This document shows, in pieces, positions 31,565-45,600 of a stretch of 64,000 nucleotides of DNA (positions are counted from its first letter, which is position 1; every line of letters starts with the position of its first letter). The stretch is from Claviceps africana (taxonomy: Eukaryota > Ascomycota > Sordariomycetes > Hypocreales > Clavicipitaceae), in NCBI GenBank assembly GCA_018360145.1, contig SRPY01000020.1, positions 1 through 64,000 on the forward strand, read 5' to 3'. Both the position numbers and the translations under genes were made by a program. Under the pieces are notes generated by a model. The model searched no databases. It had not been told where the DNA came from and saw only the letters and a list, made by a program, of their open reading frames with translations.

Positions 31565-32376
31565 TGTGTCAACGACCTGCGTGACATGATGTGTCTTTGT
31601 TGACTCGAGAAAGCTGTCGGCCGGTCGATCCGGTGTACTGCTCAGCACAATGAGGCCGCAGTTCCATGCAGTGACTGGATAGAGACTAGACAGAGACTGG
31701 ACTGCAGTCTGCAAGCTTGGTGGCGGCTCTCTGCATCCAGACACCCAGTCGACGTCACGAGGCCATGTGCAATGAATGTGTCTGGCCAACGAGGACTGCA
31801 GCCAGCTTGGCATCTGAACGCCCTTGCCGCATCGGGCGTGCGCTCCGTTGATTGATTGGAGCTACCCGTCTGGTCTCCACCAGACACGGCTGTTGAGCGA
31901 ACTGCTGGCAGGAGACGGCCCAGCAAAACACATTCCAGCCCACCCCCCCCCCAGCCAGCTACTAGTACAGTACCAAGTCCCAGTCAGGTACTCCCGAACA
32001 TCTTGTCATAGAATTTTTGGTGTAAAAAGTTTTGGATTTACTTGCGACCCACTGTAACCAGACCAGACCATTCACCACGGCAGACACCACGGCAGACACC
32101 ACTGCGTGTACAACGGCAACGGCACCAGGTTCCATGTTATCTAATCACAAGCGCGCAAATTGACGCGACTCCGTCTTGGACCATCCTCAACCATCCTCAA
32201 ACTTCCTCCATCCAGCCTCGGCACGGCGCGGCACGGCACAGCACAGCGTTTGTGGTATTGCTGGCCCAGAGCCTAGCTTGTACTGCTGTCCCTGTACCGG
32301 TTCCAGGAGCCGGTCCAGCCCATGTACGCCGTCAATCCGACCTTGATATTGCCTATGGAGCTCCATCAAAAGCAAC
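31565..32376. promoter_or_regulatory. Divergent promoter region of VPS41 and APC1
   Basis: About 810 bp between two divergent starts. It contains a C9 run (about 31946-31954), a CCAGA repeat (about 32056-32067), CGGCAGACACCA repeats (about 32078-32101) and GGCACGGC repeats (about 32219-32240) near the APC1 start. No TATA box was identified. Confidence 0.45.
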
Positions 32377-35300
32377 ATGGCCTCGGTAAGGTCCCTCGGT
32401 CTACATCATCCGTCAGGACTGCACAATGCCATCGAGGAGCAGATTCTGCCGCCTGACGCTCCCTCGACCTCGTATACTTGGGACATTACTACAGATGAAA
32501 AAGACAATCACGTCGCAGAAGATGAGCTGTTAACCACTCCGGACTGCGTCATCTGGTGTCGCGGAGGGCTCTTTCGAAAAACCTTCAAGTTTACACTCGA
32601 GAAGGAGAGAATCACCGAGGCCCTTTTGGCCTACTTTCCTACATCCGCAGATGAATCGCGACATGTGGGCAGCGAGCGCAGCGAGCGCAGAGGCCCGCAG
32701 TCGACGTCTTTCACTTCACCGGAACTGGAGAAAGCTTTGGTCGTATTTCTCAAGACCCAAGCACACATCTTCTTTCTCTCCGGCGCCAGTCATATCGTCC
32801 ATATGCCCTTTGAGGTCGAATCTGCTTGCGCGGCGCCCGTGGGCATCATCATTCAAAGAAAGCAAAGTGCAGAGAGCGTGGCGCCGATTGCTCTAAAGTT
32901 CCCACGAGTTCCGCCCAACTCATTCGTGTCTTCTCAGCTCACTGCGTTCAACAGCTCACAGCAGACGGCTTTCTCAACGGAGGGCTTGGGCAAACCAAAA
33001 CCGCTACATTTAGGGCCCGGCCTAACGTTGGAAGGCATGTGGGATGCGCCAATAGAACAACAGCAGTCCCACTGGCCACGTCTCGTCTCTTTGACCGACC
33101 CCTTATCCGACGTGGGACTCGTAGTGGGCGAGCCGGGACTTGACAGTCGCCGTCGCACACGCGTTGCCAGCTCCAAAAAGCTTCCATTTCTCGATGCGGC
33201 AGAGGAAATCCTCCACATAGAACAAATCAATCTGCCGGGGTCAGAAAACGCCGCCCTGGACGACCCGTTGATCCTGGGCGTCACCATCAACAGATCGGTT
33301 GGATCGTACACAGTGTGGAGCTTAAAGTATCTTGACCACGAGGATCCGTTCATTGGTCATCAAACTAAGGCGAAAAACAAGTCCAACAGACGCCGGAGTT
33401 CCATGCCCCCTCCAGGCTTCACAAGCGGAACCTCGACGCCTGTTCAGCCAAATCTCCGCGAAAGCTTTGGCGCTCCTCTTCCAGGAAAACGGCAGCGTAA
33501 GAGCGAAAAAATCGAAAAGCCCTTGGATCTCGTGTCTTCGCTCGAGCAACAGGACAATGAGGGGATCGGTGTGACACGCAGAAGTTCTCGGCGGCTGAGT
33601 TCAATGCTAGCACGAGCAGACCTCTCTGCATCTCATGATAGAAACGTGTTTGCTGACCAGCCTCATATCTCGAATTCGGGCGTATTCAAACGAAGCGAGT
33701 CACATGGTAACTATCATGGCCGCTCCAGCTCCAACCTTCATCAACAAATTCATCCGAGCTTGAGCAGCTTGCTCGAAGCTCCTATTGATATAGGACTGGA
33801 TGAGGGGTTGAATAATATGGGTCTCGATGATCATGACTTTGATGGGTTGCAGCATGAAATCAGATTCACCAAGATTCAAACAATCGCATTGGACAGTTCC
33901 AATGTTCGTTATTCTACATCTTCTCTGCCGGCTCGATGTCAGTCGAAGATCTTTATCCTTACTGCGCCTTCTTTTGCTCTGGATGAGAATCATCGGGTTC
34001 AGTTACTCGTAGGCATACAAGAGCCTCTGGAGAAACGCCTTCAGATGATGACGCTCTTTGTGAAAGCGCAGGTCAAATCTGACATGGCCGTTCCTTCGTC
34101 CCGGAAGCGACAATCGGAGCACTCCTTTGTCTCTGTTTTACCGGGCCAGCAGTGGAAGGTCCAAAACGTCGTAGACTCCTCGAAACTTATTGATGGAGAT
34201 TTATCTGCCATCCTAGTTCTTTCGGATTCCAAAGATGGACAGTATGAACTAAGCGCCCAAGCTCCTTGGATCGAACTGACCAAAATTTCTCTCCCCACAT
34301 TGTTTGTGGAAGACACAAGGAGCATACAATATCGGGGCAGAGCTACCGGTCGGGATATGAGGTACAGCAATTCAGAGGCCATAGATCTCACGCACGACGG
34401 CATTGTCGGAATTCGTCATTCACGGAGGCGTGGAATGATCGATATCGTTGACAACCAAGGTCGGTTGCATTTGTTACAGATTCAGCTTCAGCCAACGTGC
34501 CCTCAAGTTACGAAAGCCTTGAATATCTGTAAAAGCGTTTTACCCGAAGGTCTTGGATGTCGTCTCCATGCGGGCTGGCTGCATATTATGCAGTGGCTTC
34601 AGAGTAGGACTGACACCAATCCTGATGTTGAATGGTCTGCAGTGACGGTCATGCTTCTTGCTTCATTCCTCAATTTAGGGCATGACGGGACTGCTTCCTC
34701 AAGTTCGACGCAATTGCCTTTTCGCAACCGCGAAATAGCAGCAGGATCTCCTGGGTCAGAGAACTGGAAGGCGCTCAGCTCGGGAGAAGCGGCAAATTCC
34801 CTTGGATGTCCATTTTGGATGATGAACAGAGGATGGCAATGGGCCCTCGATGAAGACTACGATGGCATGTCGTCTTCTCAGGACGAGCTTCCGATGACAC
34901 CCAGTTTTCTCACGAGGCACATCAATCTAGCAAAAGAATACATCAATTCTGCTCCGGGAGACTGCAGCTTGGGTCCGCATGGATACATGCCTACGTCTCT
35001 CGCTAGATCATGTGAAACTCGTCGCAAGGTAGCCGTCGACATATTCATGGCGTTACATCTTCTTCTGGACGAGGAAAAGCTGGACATAACAACCCCTGAA
35101 TATTTCTCTCCCGGCAGAACTGATCTCAGAGTATTACTATGTCAACTCGCGCGATGGCTCAAGTGGGATAACTTCTCATCTATCTACGAATTGGGTATTC
35201 AAGAAGACGTTGACCCTCGCAACGATTTAGGTAATTATTGTCTGGATGATGGATCGCCTTTGCAAGCGGAGAGACAAACTGACTGTAACTAGAGCTCAAT

Positions 35301-38300
35301 TTGAACCCGCCAATTCCAGAGCCGCCAGTTCGTCCAGATGTTCTAGAGTGGATTCAGTCTCGTCTTTCTGGTGCACGTGGAAAGCCTTGCCTCACTCCTG
35401 CTGACATATACCACGCAAGCTCTCGCGTATCTGAGACGGAGAAGCTTCAGGACAAGAGATGGGATTCGATAACGACTCGGACTCTCATGTTCAAACGATT
35501 CTTCAAGATGATGAAGCCTAGTCCAACGGCAGTTGAGATGGTGGAGGCAATGCGGGACTGCGGCTTCACCAGTTACGTGCTGGAGACGCTTCCAGAGGCA
35601 GTTTTGGTGCCCCTTCAAGACGCCATCTCACTTTGTCAGCCGCGTCCACCATCCGAGTGGTCCAATGAGTTATTGGATCTCGTGAAGCGAAGCGACATTA
35701 GTCTAGTCGTCAAATCTAACAAGAAGCCGCGACAAGCTCTAGCCAACATCTTAGCCCCTACTCATATGGCAACTTGGGACTTTAAACTCCTTTGTCAAAG
35801 CGTGGAAGAGGCCAACAACATTGGGCATGACGAGAGCGAAGGCACACAGCGCCAGGCTGTAATACGGACTCTCTTCAAAGACGATCGCCGTTTGAACGAG
35901 GCGCAAGACTTGCTCTCGACTCATAAAGCACGGGTAGTTCGCTTGAACCCGGATGCGACCTGGCCAGAGAGCGAGTATCTGGAGAGACAAAAGGAGCTGG
36001 TATCGAGAGTAGCTAACGGGACATTGGCGATTCCTGCGGGACGCGCGCTGCTATACTACAGTTTACGCTTCCCTCTCATCACACAAAAGTTCCACATTGG
36101 AGGATTCAACTTGAATTGCATAGTGAAGCCCACGAATGTGACGGTCGGAGTCGACAAAACCCTTTTCACAGAGGAAAAAGTTTGCTGGGGATTTTTCCAT
36201 CAAGGCGTTGCTGCCGGCCTGGCCATATCGCCGCAGGCAAAGGGAATCGACACGTCTTGGATCCTGTACAATAAACCAGCACAGGAGCTGAGTAATCGGC
36301 ACGCTGGTTTCTTGCTGGCTTTGGGACTCAATGGACATCTGAAGGGTGTCGCCAAATGGGTGGCTTTCAAATATCTCACCCCTAAACATACCATGACCTC
36401 CATCGGACTCCTTCTGGGCTTGGCGGCATCGTATATGGGTACTATGGATTCTCTTATCACACGCCTGCTGTCCGTCCACGCAACCCGTATGCTCCCCCGT
36501 GGAGCCGCCGAGCTCAACCTTTCGCCGCTGACGCAGACGTCTGGGATTATGGGCATTGGTCTATTGTATTGCAACAGCCAACACAGGCGTATGAGCGAGA
36601 TCATGCTCTCTGAAATCGAGCACATTGACGAAGAAGACGAAGAAGAGCCTCTCAGGAGTGAGTGCTACCGTCTTGCCGCCGGTTTCGCCCTTGGATTCAT
36701 CAACCTGGGTAAAGGGGGCGACCTGAAGGGACTTCAGGACATGAGACTCACGGAGAAGCTCATTGCGCATGCGACGGCTACCAAAAATGTCGAGATTGTC
36801 CACATTCTCGACAGGGCTTCGGCAGGTGCGGTCGTGGCTATTGCCCTGATTTTCATGAAGTCCGAGGATCAAGTAGTGGCCCGAAAGGTGGACGTTCCCG
36901 ACTCGATTCTCCAGTTCGATTACATCCGTCCAGATATTCTACTCCTTCGCACCGTGACCAAAAACCTCATTCTCTGGTCAAAGGTCGAAGCTACCTTCTC
37001 CTGGGTCAAAGGCAGCCTTCCGGGCCCATACCGATCTCGACACAAACTGCAAAACATCTCCAAGCTGCGCTCGGTGGATCTTCCTCTCTATAGTATCCTC
37101 ACTGGCATTTGCTTTTCCATTGCCCTTCGGTTCTCCGGCAGTGCTTCCATCAAGGTCCGGGACCTGCTTTTGCACTACCTGGATCAATTTATGCGCATCT
37201 CCAGCATCCAAAGTGCTTCACGGGATCATGCAGACATGGCGCCATGCTACGACGAGGAGCTCGCGAGGTCGAACGCCAGAATGTGTCAGGACATCCTGGC
37301 GCTTTCCTGCTCCATCGTCATGGCCGGCACTGGAGACATTCCCGTTTTGAGACGCCTACGGTCTCTTCATGGTCGCAACAATCCGGATATTCCTTATGGA
37401 TCGCATCTCGCCGCTCACCTGGCCATAGGGTCTTTGTTTCTGGGTTGTGGAACTGTGACTTTTGGTACCAGCGATATTGCGATTGCAGCTTTGCTGGTGG
37501 CCTTTTATCCCGTCTTTCCGTCCAACGTCATGGACAACCGATCGCACTTGCAAGCCTTTCGTCATTTCTGGGTTCTGGCCACTGAGCAGCGCTGCTTGGT
37601 CGCCAAGGATGTTTTGACGGGCCAGCCAGTGTCTGTAGCAGTACAGATCAAGATGAAACAAGACTCTTCTCCGGAGCCAGTTCTTCACCGCACTACTCCG
37701 TGTCTGCTGCCCCCCTTGAATCAAATATCGAGTCTGTCAACATCGTGCGGTCCACAATTCTGGGACGTGGATCTAGACTTTTCCAATGAGGAGCTGCAGA
37801 AAGCCTTTGCTCGAACGCAGAGCATATACTTGCGCCGCCGCCCACCGCGAGAAGGGGCTTTTACGTCTACTTTACGGGCCTTGGGCAGTGACGGTAAAGA
37901 AGAGAACCCGCTCGAATGGATTTTCCAGCTGGATCATCTTCGGGACGTCGACCACGCCGAGAAGGCGGCTCTCCTGGAAAGCAACGAAAAGGAGCTGGAA
38001 GCGGCTTCTGCGGTGGATGCCAGACTGGAAATGAAGCGCGGCATCATGGAAGGTGGTGACCGGGAGCGTCTCGAGGGCGCCAGACTCCTCTTCGAATGGG
38101 GCGCCACCAGAGAGAGACTGCTGAATCACGACACGACCAGCGTCCACGACAGCCAGGCCACCGTCCGGGCTGAGGGTGAGAGCCTTGGAGAATCGTCAGC
38201 GAGCGACGCCGCAGTGGTGCCGGATGCGGGCGACGAAAGCATATGGTGGATGACAGACAGTAACATCGAGGCTCTCAAGGGCCAAGTATGGTTGGCCTCA

Positions 38301-38318
38301 CGGGAAGCAGAGCGTTAG
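32377..38318 (+). CDS. APC1: Anaphase-promoting complex subunit 1 (BimE/Apc1)
   Basis: Two exons, 32377-35230 and 35293-38318, give 1959 residues; the 62-nt intron has an ACTGTAACTAG 3' end and the join reads RNDLELNLNPP. The start MASVRSLGLHHPSGLHNAIE is the characteristic fungal Apc1 N-terminus, followed by the beta-propeller part (about 1-600) with a disordered Ser/Arg-rich insert (about 330-450). The C-terminal half contains the proteasome/cyclosome (PC) repeats: RHAGFLLALGLNGHLKG, TSIGLLLGLAASYMGTMD, GIMGIGLLYCNSQHR and LAAGFALGFINLGKGGD (about 1280-1470). Apc1 is the largest scaffold of the ubiquitin ligase that drives anaphase and mitotic exit; the Aspergillus ortholog is bimE. No break in the frame is seen. 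It is convergent with the eIF3e gene. Confidence 0.94.
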
Positions 38319-39441
38319 GAATGTCGGCGCTAGGAACAGCCATACTCCATCAGGACAAGAGCACGGCAAAGGTCCGCCACGGTAAACAAAAAAGATGGCG
38401 GTGTTGCTCGTCGCAGGCGAGACGCCGTGGAACGAAGAGAAGACGAAGTCATGACTTATGAGCGGGTAGACAAGAAGGGGTAATAGAAAAGCATAGTAAT
38501 TGTGTCATCATTTTCCCTCCTCTTGCTTCTTCGTCCGAAGCACCATTAGCCCATCCCGGCTTTATTTCTGAACTCGTCCGGCACCAGAGTCGAAGAACAC
38601 GTCGCAGACCTGAGTCCATTCGTCGTAGCATTCGGCCAGATTCGGCCCCCGTAAGCACACCACCGTACGGTCAAGTCCGTGTCGGCGGGTTAAAAACCTC
38701 CATCAAGGCAGCCAAGTCACACATGCGTTTCCAAACGACGGGACACCAAATCCAGACAGACGTCAAGAGGATAAAAAAAAGGAAAAAAAAAATACGGATT
38801 CCAACTACTCCCTTGTTCGTCATCTCTACTAACGAGTACATACATTGAGCCATCCCGCTTCACATGTCCGCCTGTGACCTTTTCCCCCCTCCCCGCGGCT
38901 GCACTTCCCCGGGGTTGTGATAGAGGTCGTGTGGGGGCAAAGGAAAAAAAACAAAAGAAAAATCAACTTGAACGCCGTGCAATGCAGACCGCGGGAAGGA
39001 CCACCTTCATTCAGATATAGTAAGAAACACGGCTGTTTCCAGGACCTCTTCTCTTTTTTTTTTGCATCTTTTTTTCTTTTATGTGTGCTTTCGTTTTCGG
39101 GTGACATCGCTTTCTTCACCATGTGGGACGTGTCTGGTGTTTTTTTGCTTCCCCCTTTTTTTCTTTTGCATTTGACGTTGGCGAGTCGTGGTGATGTAGC
39201 GTCTGAACCATGGCCAACATGTCTCGCGGGGTTTTAGAAAATCCCCCCCCCCCCCCGAGACACGTCATTTCGAGTTTTACCATTCCTTCTTCTTTGTCGC
39301 GGAATCATGTAAGATGGGGAAAGCACATTACGCGTGTAAAGGGACTGAGCTGGGACACTTGCTTGTCGCGCGGCGAATCAGGGGGAGAAGGGCGGGAGAA
39401 GGGGAGAGGGAAAAGGAAAACAACATTATCATTGCGCCTGT
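38319..39441. other. Convergent intergenic region (APC1 and eIF3e)
   Basis: About 1.1 kb of low-complexity 3' flank, with T/A runs and a C run (39243-39256). No gene recognised. Confidence 0.55.
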
Positions 39442-40909
39442 TTACTTGGATAGAGCGGCGTTGAGAACTTGTGTTCTGAAGAAGCCGCCCTTTGTCTTCT
39501 CAATGACCTGCTGGTAGACATTGTTCGGGGGATGATTCATGATGACGGTGCCGTCTTGGCTGTCAATCTTGGCGTCGAGCCTCGTTTCACGGATGAGGTT
39601 GACGATCCACTTCTCGCCCTCGTCCGGGTTGAGGCCCAGCTTGGCGCTGAGATCGCGGATGTTCATGCGGCTGTAGATCTTGCAGTAGCTCTCGCAGATC
39701 AAGTGGCGAGAAGCATTGACAAAGGCATCGGCGGACGATGCGAGGAAGAAGTCGCTGCGGCAGACCTCCTCGGCAAGGCGAAGGGCCTCACGAGCGGCGT
39801 TAAAGTCGTGGGCGATGTAGAGCGCATTGACGAACTGCGTAATGGGGTCGGCGTACTCGTAGGCTTCTTGGCGGACGTAGCGGACAATGTCCTTGAGCTG
39901 CTTCTGCTGGGTAGAGCTATTTCGCGCGCGGGTGCGTCCGGTGATGACGGCAGCGATGAGGTACCGCAGAACCCAGGGGCACGACGTCTGGATAGTGTTG
40001 ATGTAGGCGGCGGAGAAGAACATGTCCAGGATTGGATCACGCGCGCCCTCCCAGTTGAAAAGAGGGAACAGGGACCAGTGGATCAGCATGGTTCGGTGGT
40101 CGAGCTGGGCTCGTGGGTTGTTGAAAAGCCTGGAATCGATGCCCTCCTTGACGTTCTTCAGCTCGTCCACGGCCGACTCCCAGTTCGTGGAGAGGATCTC
40201 GGATGCCAACTTGCCCCAGGTTGAGGCCGCGACCTTGTCGTTGTCGGTGGACAGTACTCGGAATTGATAGAGCATATCGGCGGCGGGGCCATACTGGCCG
40301 CATCGGAACTGGAACTGTCCAAAGTCGTATAGGGCATTGACCATTTCCATCGTGACCTACGGTTGGGGGGAAGGAAGGAAAAACAAAAAGGCTTGTATCA
40401 GCACACAACTCAGATCCTTGATTGGAGCGCACTGCACGCCCATCTCGCGCGAACCAGTTTTCCCTCTCCGTCACTTATTCATCCAAGTCATGGCTCCCAC
40501 TTACTCCGTGCTGGTTCTTCAAAAACTCCAAATTGGCCACCTTGTCGCTTCGAAGACCGTTGACGACCTCGTCCTGCGTCAAGAGATCGGCAATCTTGGA
40601 AGTAGCCTGCTCGTACTTCTCCAGTTGGGCCAGAACCTCCTGTCTCTTCTTGTTGTACTCGGCAGGGGGTTCGGCCACGCCATGCAGCTCGCAGTACAGA
40701 GTCGCAACGTAGTCGGTCATGTTGGTGTCCTCCAACAGCTTAATCTTCCCAGACAAGACCTTCTTCGCCATCTCGTCGTCCTCCTTCTCCTCGGCCTTTT
40801 CGCCTTCGAACTGGATGAGCGGAAACAGCAGATGCCGGCTCAAATGGGGTGCCATCTGGGGCATGATGGATGAACCGTCCGCCGAAACGGCCTTGAGAAG
40901 ATCCTCCAT
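39442..40909 (-). CDS. INT6: Eukaryotic translation initiation factor 3 subunit E
   Basis: Two exons, 40909-40505 and 40356-39442, give 439 residues, the usual length; donor GTAAGT, acceptor CGTAG, and the join reads QHGVTMEMVNALYDFGQFQF. The N-terminal eIF3e part (MAPHLSRHLLFPLIQF) and the helical repeats lead to the PCI domain (about 250-390), with LSAKLGLNPDEGEKWIVNLI near its end. The final segment IMNHPPNNVYQQVIEKTKG is highly typical. The subunit belongs to eIF3, which scaffolds 43S/48S initiation complexes in the cytoplasm; many filamentous fungi keep it although budding yeast lost it. The start MEDLLKAVSADGS was chosen over an upstream in-frame ATG at 40954 because it gives the usual N-terminus. 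It shares a 635-bp divergent region with the mL49 gene. Confidence 0.94.
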
Positions 40910-41544
40910 GATGACGGTGCGTTTTTTTTCCCGAGAGGACCTGGGGAGAAACAAGAGACTAAGGTCGGCGGCAAAAGAATTTTCGCAAGCCTTGAGCTAT
41001 TTCGTTCGATCTGCCCTGGCAATGCGGAGGGCGTGGGAAGGCGGCAGAGGGAGGGGGGGTTGTTGGTTGCGCGAATCCAGCTCGTTATCGTCGTCAAAGG
41101 AAAAAATATGGAGAGTGGTGAAGACGCAACCACCTTCTCCAGTACACACCTACCCGGGCCCCCCGACGTCCAGCGCACACACCGGAATCGAGGGGCAGGC
41201 TTTTTTTTTTGGCGAATTTTGGCCAGCACACAAAGTGGTGTGGGGGGGGCTTTTTTCGACATGTGCCGCAGTTTTGCCGAATCCCCTTCACTCTTGGATC
41301 ATGTGATGCCGGCGGCGCGGCGCCTCGAAACCAAGCCGGCGAGCCAAAGAGGTTTCAGTTTTTTTTTTTTTTTTTTTTTTTTTTTGCGATCCTAAGACTC
41401 CAAAGAAATTGCCGCCTCTTTAACCATCAAAGTTAGTCTTACGGCCTCCATCGTGCGATTTGACTTCTTTCGACCGCCAGCTACTGCATCTCCTCCCTCT
41501 CTCTTTCTGCCCCCGACCAGCATCTCGCCCCTCGATTCCTCGCC
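40910..41544. promoter_or_regulatory. Divergent promoter region of eIF3e and mL49
   Basis: Contains a 27-base T run (41359-41385), shorter homopolymers, and CT-rich sequence just before the mL49 start, as is common at fungal transcription starts. No TATA box was identified. Confidence 0.45.
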
Positions 41545-42097
41545 ATGAGTCTACATACATCTCGTATCTTCTTCCACGGCCAAAGATGCCTCTCCATCTC
41601 CATTCCGCCAACCCCAGCCCGCACTCTGCCAGCAGTCCGTCGCATCTTCTCGCCCGCGTCAATACCCCGCTGCCTGTCCATCGCACCCACCAAAGCTCTT
41701 CGCCGCCACGTGCATAATAATGCAGTTCCTCTTCCGCCTCCGACCAAGACGTTGGAAGAACTGATGAGCGGCCCTTACCTTGTCCACAGAACCGCATCCG
41801 ACCAGCTACCAGTGTACAGTTCACGCAAGTCAGGGGGCAATAATGCCATGGTCGTGATCAAGAAAATTTCCGGCGACCAGAGGAAGCTTGCGGATGAGTT
41901 GGCCGAATCGCTTGGCCTCGGCAAGGATGACATACGGGTCAACCCAACGACACAGAATGTGGAGCTCAAGGTTTGTCATCTGCCCGTCTCTACAAATGCT
42001 CACTGTGTCTCCAAGATCAGGTCTTAACCTGGGCTCGCAGGGTGATTCTTCCAGAAAAAAAAAGGTAAAGACTTGGTTCCTGGAGCGTGGGTTCTAG
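41545..42097 (+). CDS. IMG2: Mitochondrial large ribosomal subunit protein mL49 (Img2)
   Basis: Two exons, 41545-41970 and 42041-42097, give 160 residues; the join reads TTQNVELKGDSSRKKKVKTW and the last exon codes only 18 residues plus the stop. The N-terminus is rich in Arg, Ser, Ala and Pro with few acids (MSLHTSRIFFHGQRCLSI), as expected for mitochondrial import. The mL49/Img2 domain covers about 75-160: YLVHRTASDQLPVYSSRKSG, NNAMVVIKKISGD, LADELAESLGL and the basic KKKVKTWFLERGF tail. Known members are structural proteins of the mitochondrial 54S subunit; yeast Img2 is needed for mitochondrial genome maintenance. The family match is by pattern, not alignment, and is good. Confidence 0.86.
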
Positions 42098-42645
42098 GGG
42101 CCTCGCAAAGCCTAGGAGAAATCCATGGTTGCCCGTGCTCGCCAAGTTCCCCTTAACTTTGATGTCTGTTTGTGCCGGCTGATGGACAATCAGACAAAAC
42201 TGTACAATAGCCCGTTTATAATGGTCCATTTCGTTTTCCATTTTCCATTTGCCATTTTCCGAGCCGGAGCCCTAGAGGGCTTTGAATGATCCTGCAGTAT
42301 TGTTTTGTATCTCACGCCTACACCTACAGACATCCTTCCCAACAGCCATATACCCAAATCATGTCAAACGTCAAAAAAATCCGCATCTCCATGAAAAGTC
42401 TAGCTAGCTATACGCCGTCGTCTGATACGCCGTAGAATAAGTAAGAGGATCAAGTCCAAAAATAACAAAAGACAACTATGTGATAGTGGGAGGAGGAAGA
42501 CACGGAATGTGCCACGCACATCCATTCGTCATATTGTTTTTACAGACCTATCGTGCGGCCGTTTTTATGAAACACAAGCGATACTTCTGACGCAAAACAC
42601 CGCCGCAGACTCCAGCGAACGCGCTGCTCTGGCTAGTGCTTTCCA
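42098..42645. other. Convergent intergenic region (mL49 and SWI1)
   Basis: AT-rich 3' flanks; no gene or notable repeat recognised. Confidence 0.55.
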
Positions 42646-45600
42646 TCATCCCTCCAGATTCAGTACAGCGGTTAGATGTTGCAATAACCCATCCTTGGTC
42701 CACTCCGGCGACTGCATCATCAAGGCCTCCATGAGAACTTGGGGGCGCGGTAGCAAAGCTGCCACATCCTTGACGCCAGAAGCAGACGAATATCTTGCCT
42801 TCTCCGCAAGACGCCGCAGTAGAGAGGCAGCGACAACAACAATGTAGACGAGTTCGGGGTCTTTTCTCGCCGCTGCGCGGCTACCGCCTCTGGCCGGAAG
42901 TGGTGGCTTCTCATACAGGACACTCAAATCTTGAATGAGTTTTACGAGATTTTGCGACAGACAATTGCCCGTTGCGAGGAGAGTCCTGGCTATGCTTGCA
43001 TCGGAACTGGGTACTAGAGACACGATAATTTCCGCGGCAAGCAGACCTTGCATCAGGAATGGCTTCCTGGTCTCAAACAGAGGGGGGAACTGCGGTGGTC
43101 GAAACTGTTCTCGGGCTTTGTCGGGTATGGGTGAGATGGCCAAGGCGAATGCTCTAGTGAGAAGTTCGTTGCCGAGAGGCGATGATGAATCGATTGTGAA
43201 GAGAGACTTGTAGAAGCCTCGGTTAGGCTCGTCACGAGCCAGCAGCTTGGCCAGGGCGTCTACCGCATGAGGCAGGTAGGAATGCAGGCTTGGTTCATAA
43301 GGTGTGATGTAGAGCGTATCGTTGACCATCGAGGGACCGGGTACAGGGGCGAATGCCAGAAGCATCAGCAAGAGAGTGGCAGCTTGCTCTCGACCAGGAA
43401 TCTCCAGAGATCCCGCGATATTCGACAGAAACACCACAGTATCCTTCATGAAATCAAGAGTATTGCTGTGTGTTCGTAGGAGCATCGTTCTTGTGCCAAG
43501 ATACCGAATGATGGAGCATAGCAGTTTGATCACAGACTCATCACAGAGAACAAGAAGGTTTTCGTTTTGTTCTCCTGCGGAAGGGAATGACAAATTACGC
43601 AATATCGTGGTGATGCAAATCAGACGTTCCACTGCTCGATCGAGCTCGTAGCCGATGCTGCCAAAACCCGGTGTGTCCTTGACGGCCCAACACTCTATTC
43701 TGCAAGAGCGCGCGACATCCTCATACGCCGGCAATTGAATCTCGTCAGCAACTTCCACGGTGTGTTCGACAAGTAAGTCCAGTTGTGTTTCGGCACAGTC
43801 TACTAAAGCGTCAACCAGATCATCGCAGAACCTGAGGTTCAAGAAGTGGGCAGGATTGGGCGACGACGAGATAGTTGCCAGGGTATCAAGTGCCACGCGC
43901 ACTTCACCATTGATACCACATTGAAGGCTTCGAGTCAATGCAGAAATGTCGACATCCCCTAGCTCGTTTACCGACGGGCCAACGATTTGCCACCTCGAGA
44001 ATTCGGTGCCGAGAATATTGGCGGCATGAACATCGACTCCGCCGAACGTTGACAGCTCACGAGCACAGGGGCTGTAGTCCTCGGGTTTTGGCGGCATTCG
44101 AGGCATGTGCCGTTCAGCAGCAACGACATGAGCCATAGGGGTCTGCTGCCGTCCGTCAACAGAAACACTGCCAGAACGATGGTGCGCCGGTGATTCCAAA
44201 GAAGAAAATTCATTGGCGTTGGAGCGCTCGACGCTCCTCGACATGCTGCTCCTGTGACCTGGAGTGGCATGGGTATTAGGTGTAGATTGCTGCTGCTGCT
44301 GCTGTTGATGCTGCTGTTGATGCTGCTGTTGCGGTTGATGCTGAGGGTGGCTATGCTGCTGCTGCTGCTGCTGCTGCTGCACCTGGGCTTGGGGTTGCTG
44401 CAGATGAGGAGGTTGTTGCTGAGGTTGATGTGCATGAGGTTGTTGGGAGAACTGAGGCGTGGGAAATCCATTGACAGGGGTCGGGTTTCCTCTCGCAGGC
44501 GTTTGCGGCTGGACAAGAGGCTGCCCTCCATGTTGCTGTATTTGGCCTTGCTGCATGTGTGGTCCGGGTTGCATCTGCTTTTGGGGTGTTCCGGGACCTC
44601 CCACTCCCGTGTTCTGCTGCATTATCCTCTGTTTTTGTTGCGCCATCAAAGCTTCTTCAAACTTGACGAGATTTCGCTCATAGGCTTGCTTCAAAGCTGG
44701 TGCCACGGTAGGTATGTGCATGGGCAATCCCAGTGCCTGGGCGATATGCGCCCAGCCGTTGGCTGCAGCGACCGACTTGTAACCGCCCTTGGATTGGACG
44801 ACTTGAAAGAGCATGACGAGATTGACAGGTCGGTCCCCAACGATGGGACTGGGGTCGAGTGGCAGGCCCTTAGCATTCATGAGTGCTGCCAAGTTTTTCA
44901 TGAACTGCTCCGGATTGATGTTACTCATCGGGCGAGGTTGCTGTCGCGTGGGCCCTGGCGGCATCTGACCGTTGGATATTCCGTGCATTTGGTGTTTTGG
45001 CATCGTGCCACGGCCCATAGCTTGCCCTTGCATTTGTGCTTGCATTTGCATGTTTCCCTGTAGTTGCTGTTGGAAGCGCATCTGATAAGCAACCATTTTC
45101 TGCTGGTCAGAGATGCTTTGTGGTCGTTGGCTCGTCTGCTGTCCAGGTGGTTGCGGTCCTTGTTGTTGCTGTTGCTGCTGCTGTTGCATCTGCTGTTGCA
45201 TCTGCTGGTACATATTCGGAGCCATCTGTCCCATGTGCTGAGGCAGTTGACCCATTTGCTGAGGCATCATCTGTCCACCTCCAGCTCCGCCCATGGCATT
45301 CATGTTCGGGGACGGTCGAGAATTGGAAGGCGATTGCGCATAGCCCGGATTGTATCCGGATGGCATGTTTTGCAGGAATTGGCTCGGCTGCGGCGTCCCG
45401 TGCTCCGAGGGAATAGGAGAGGTCTGCGGACCACTAAACGGTTGGGGACCAGGCGAAAAGGGATGTGGCGAGGCGGTAGCGACTCTTTGAGGCACACTGC
45501 CTGGTCGCATCTGATTGCCCAGAATGGGCGACGGAGTGGCATTGGCAGATCCATTCGCCTGAAGATGGGGAAATTGACCTGGATTCTGGGGAGGCATGAC

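Noticed and set aside
39469..40224. 251-codon plus-strand frame rich in Val/Leu/Gly/Asp
   Set aside because: Antisense to eIF3e, whose minus-strand frame and splice sites match a known family over its full length.
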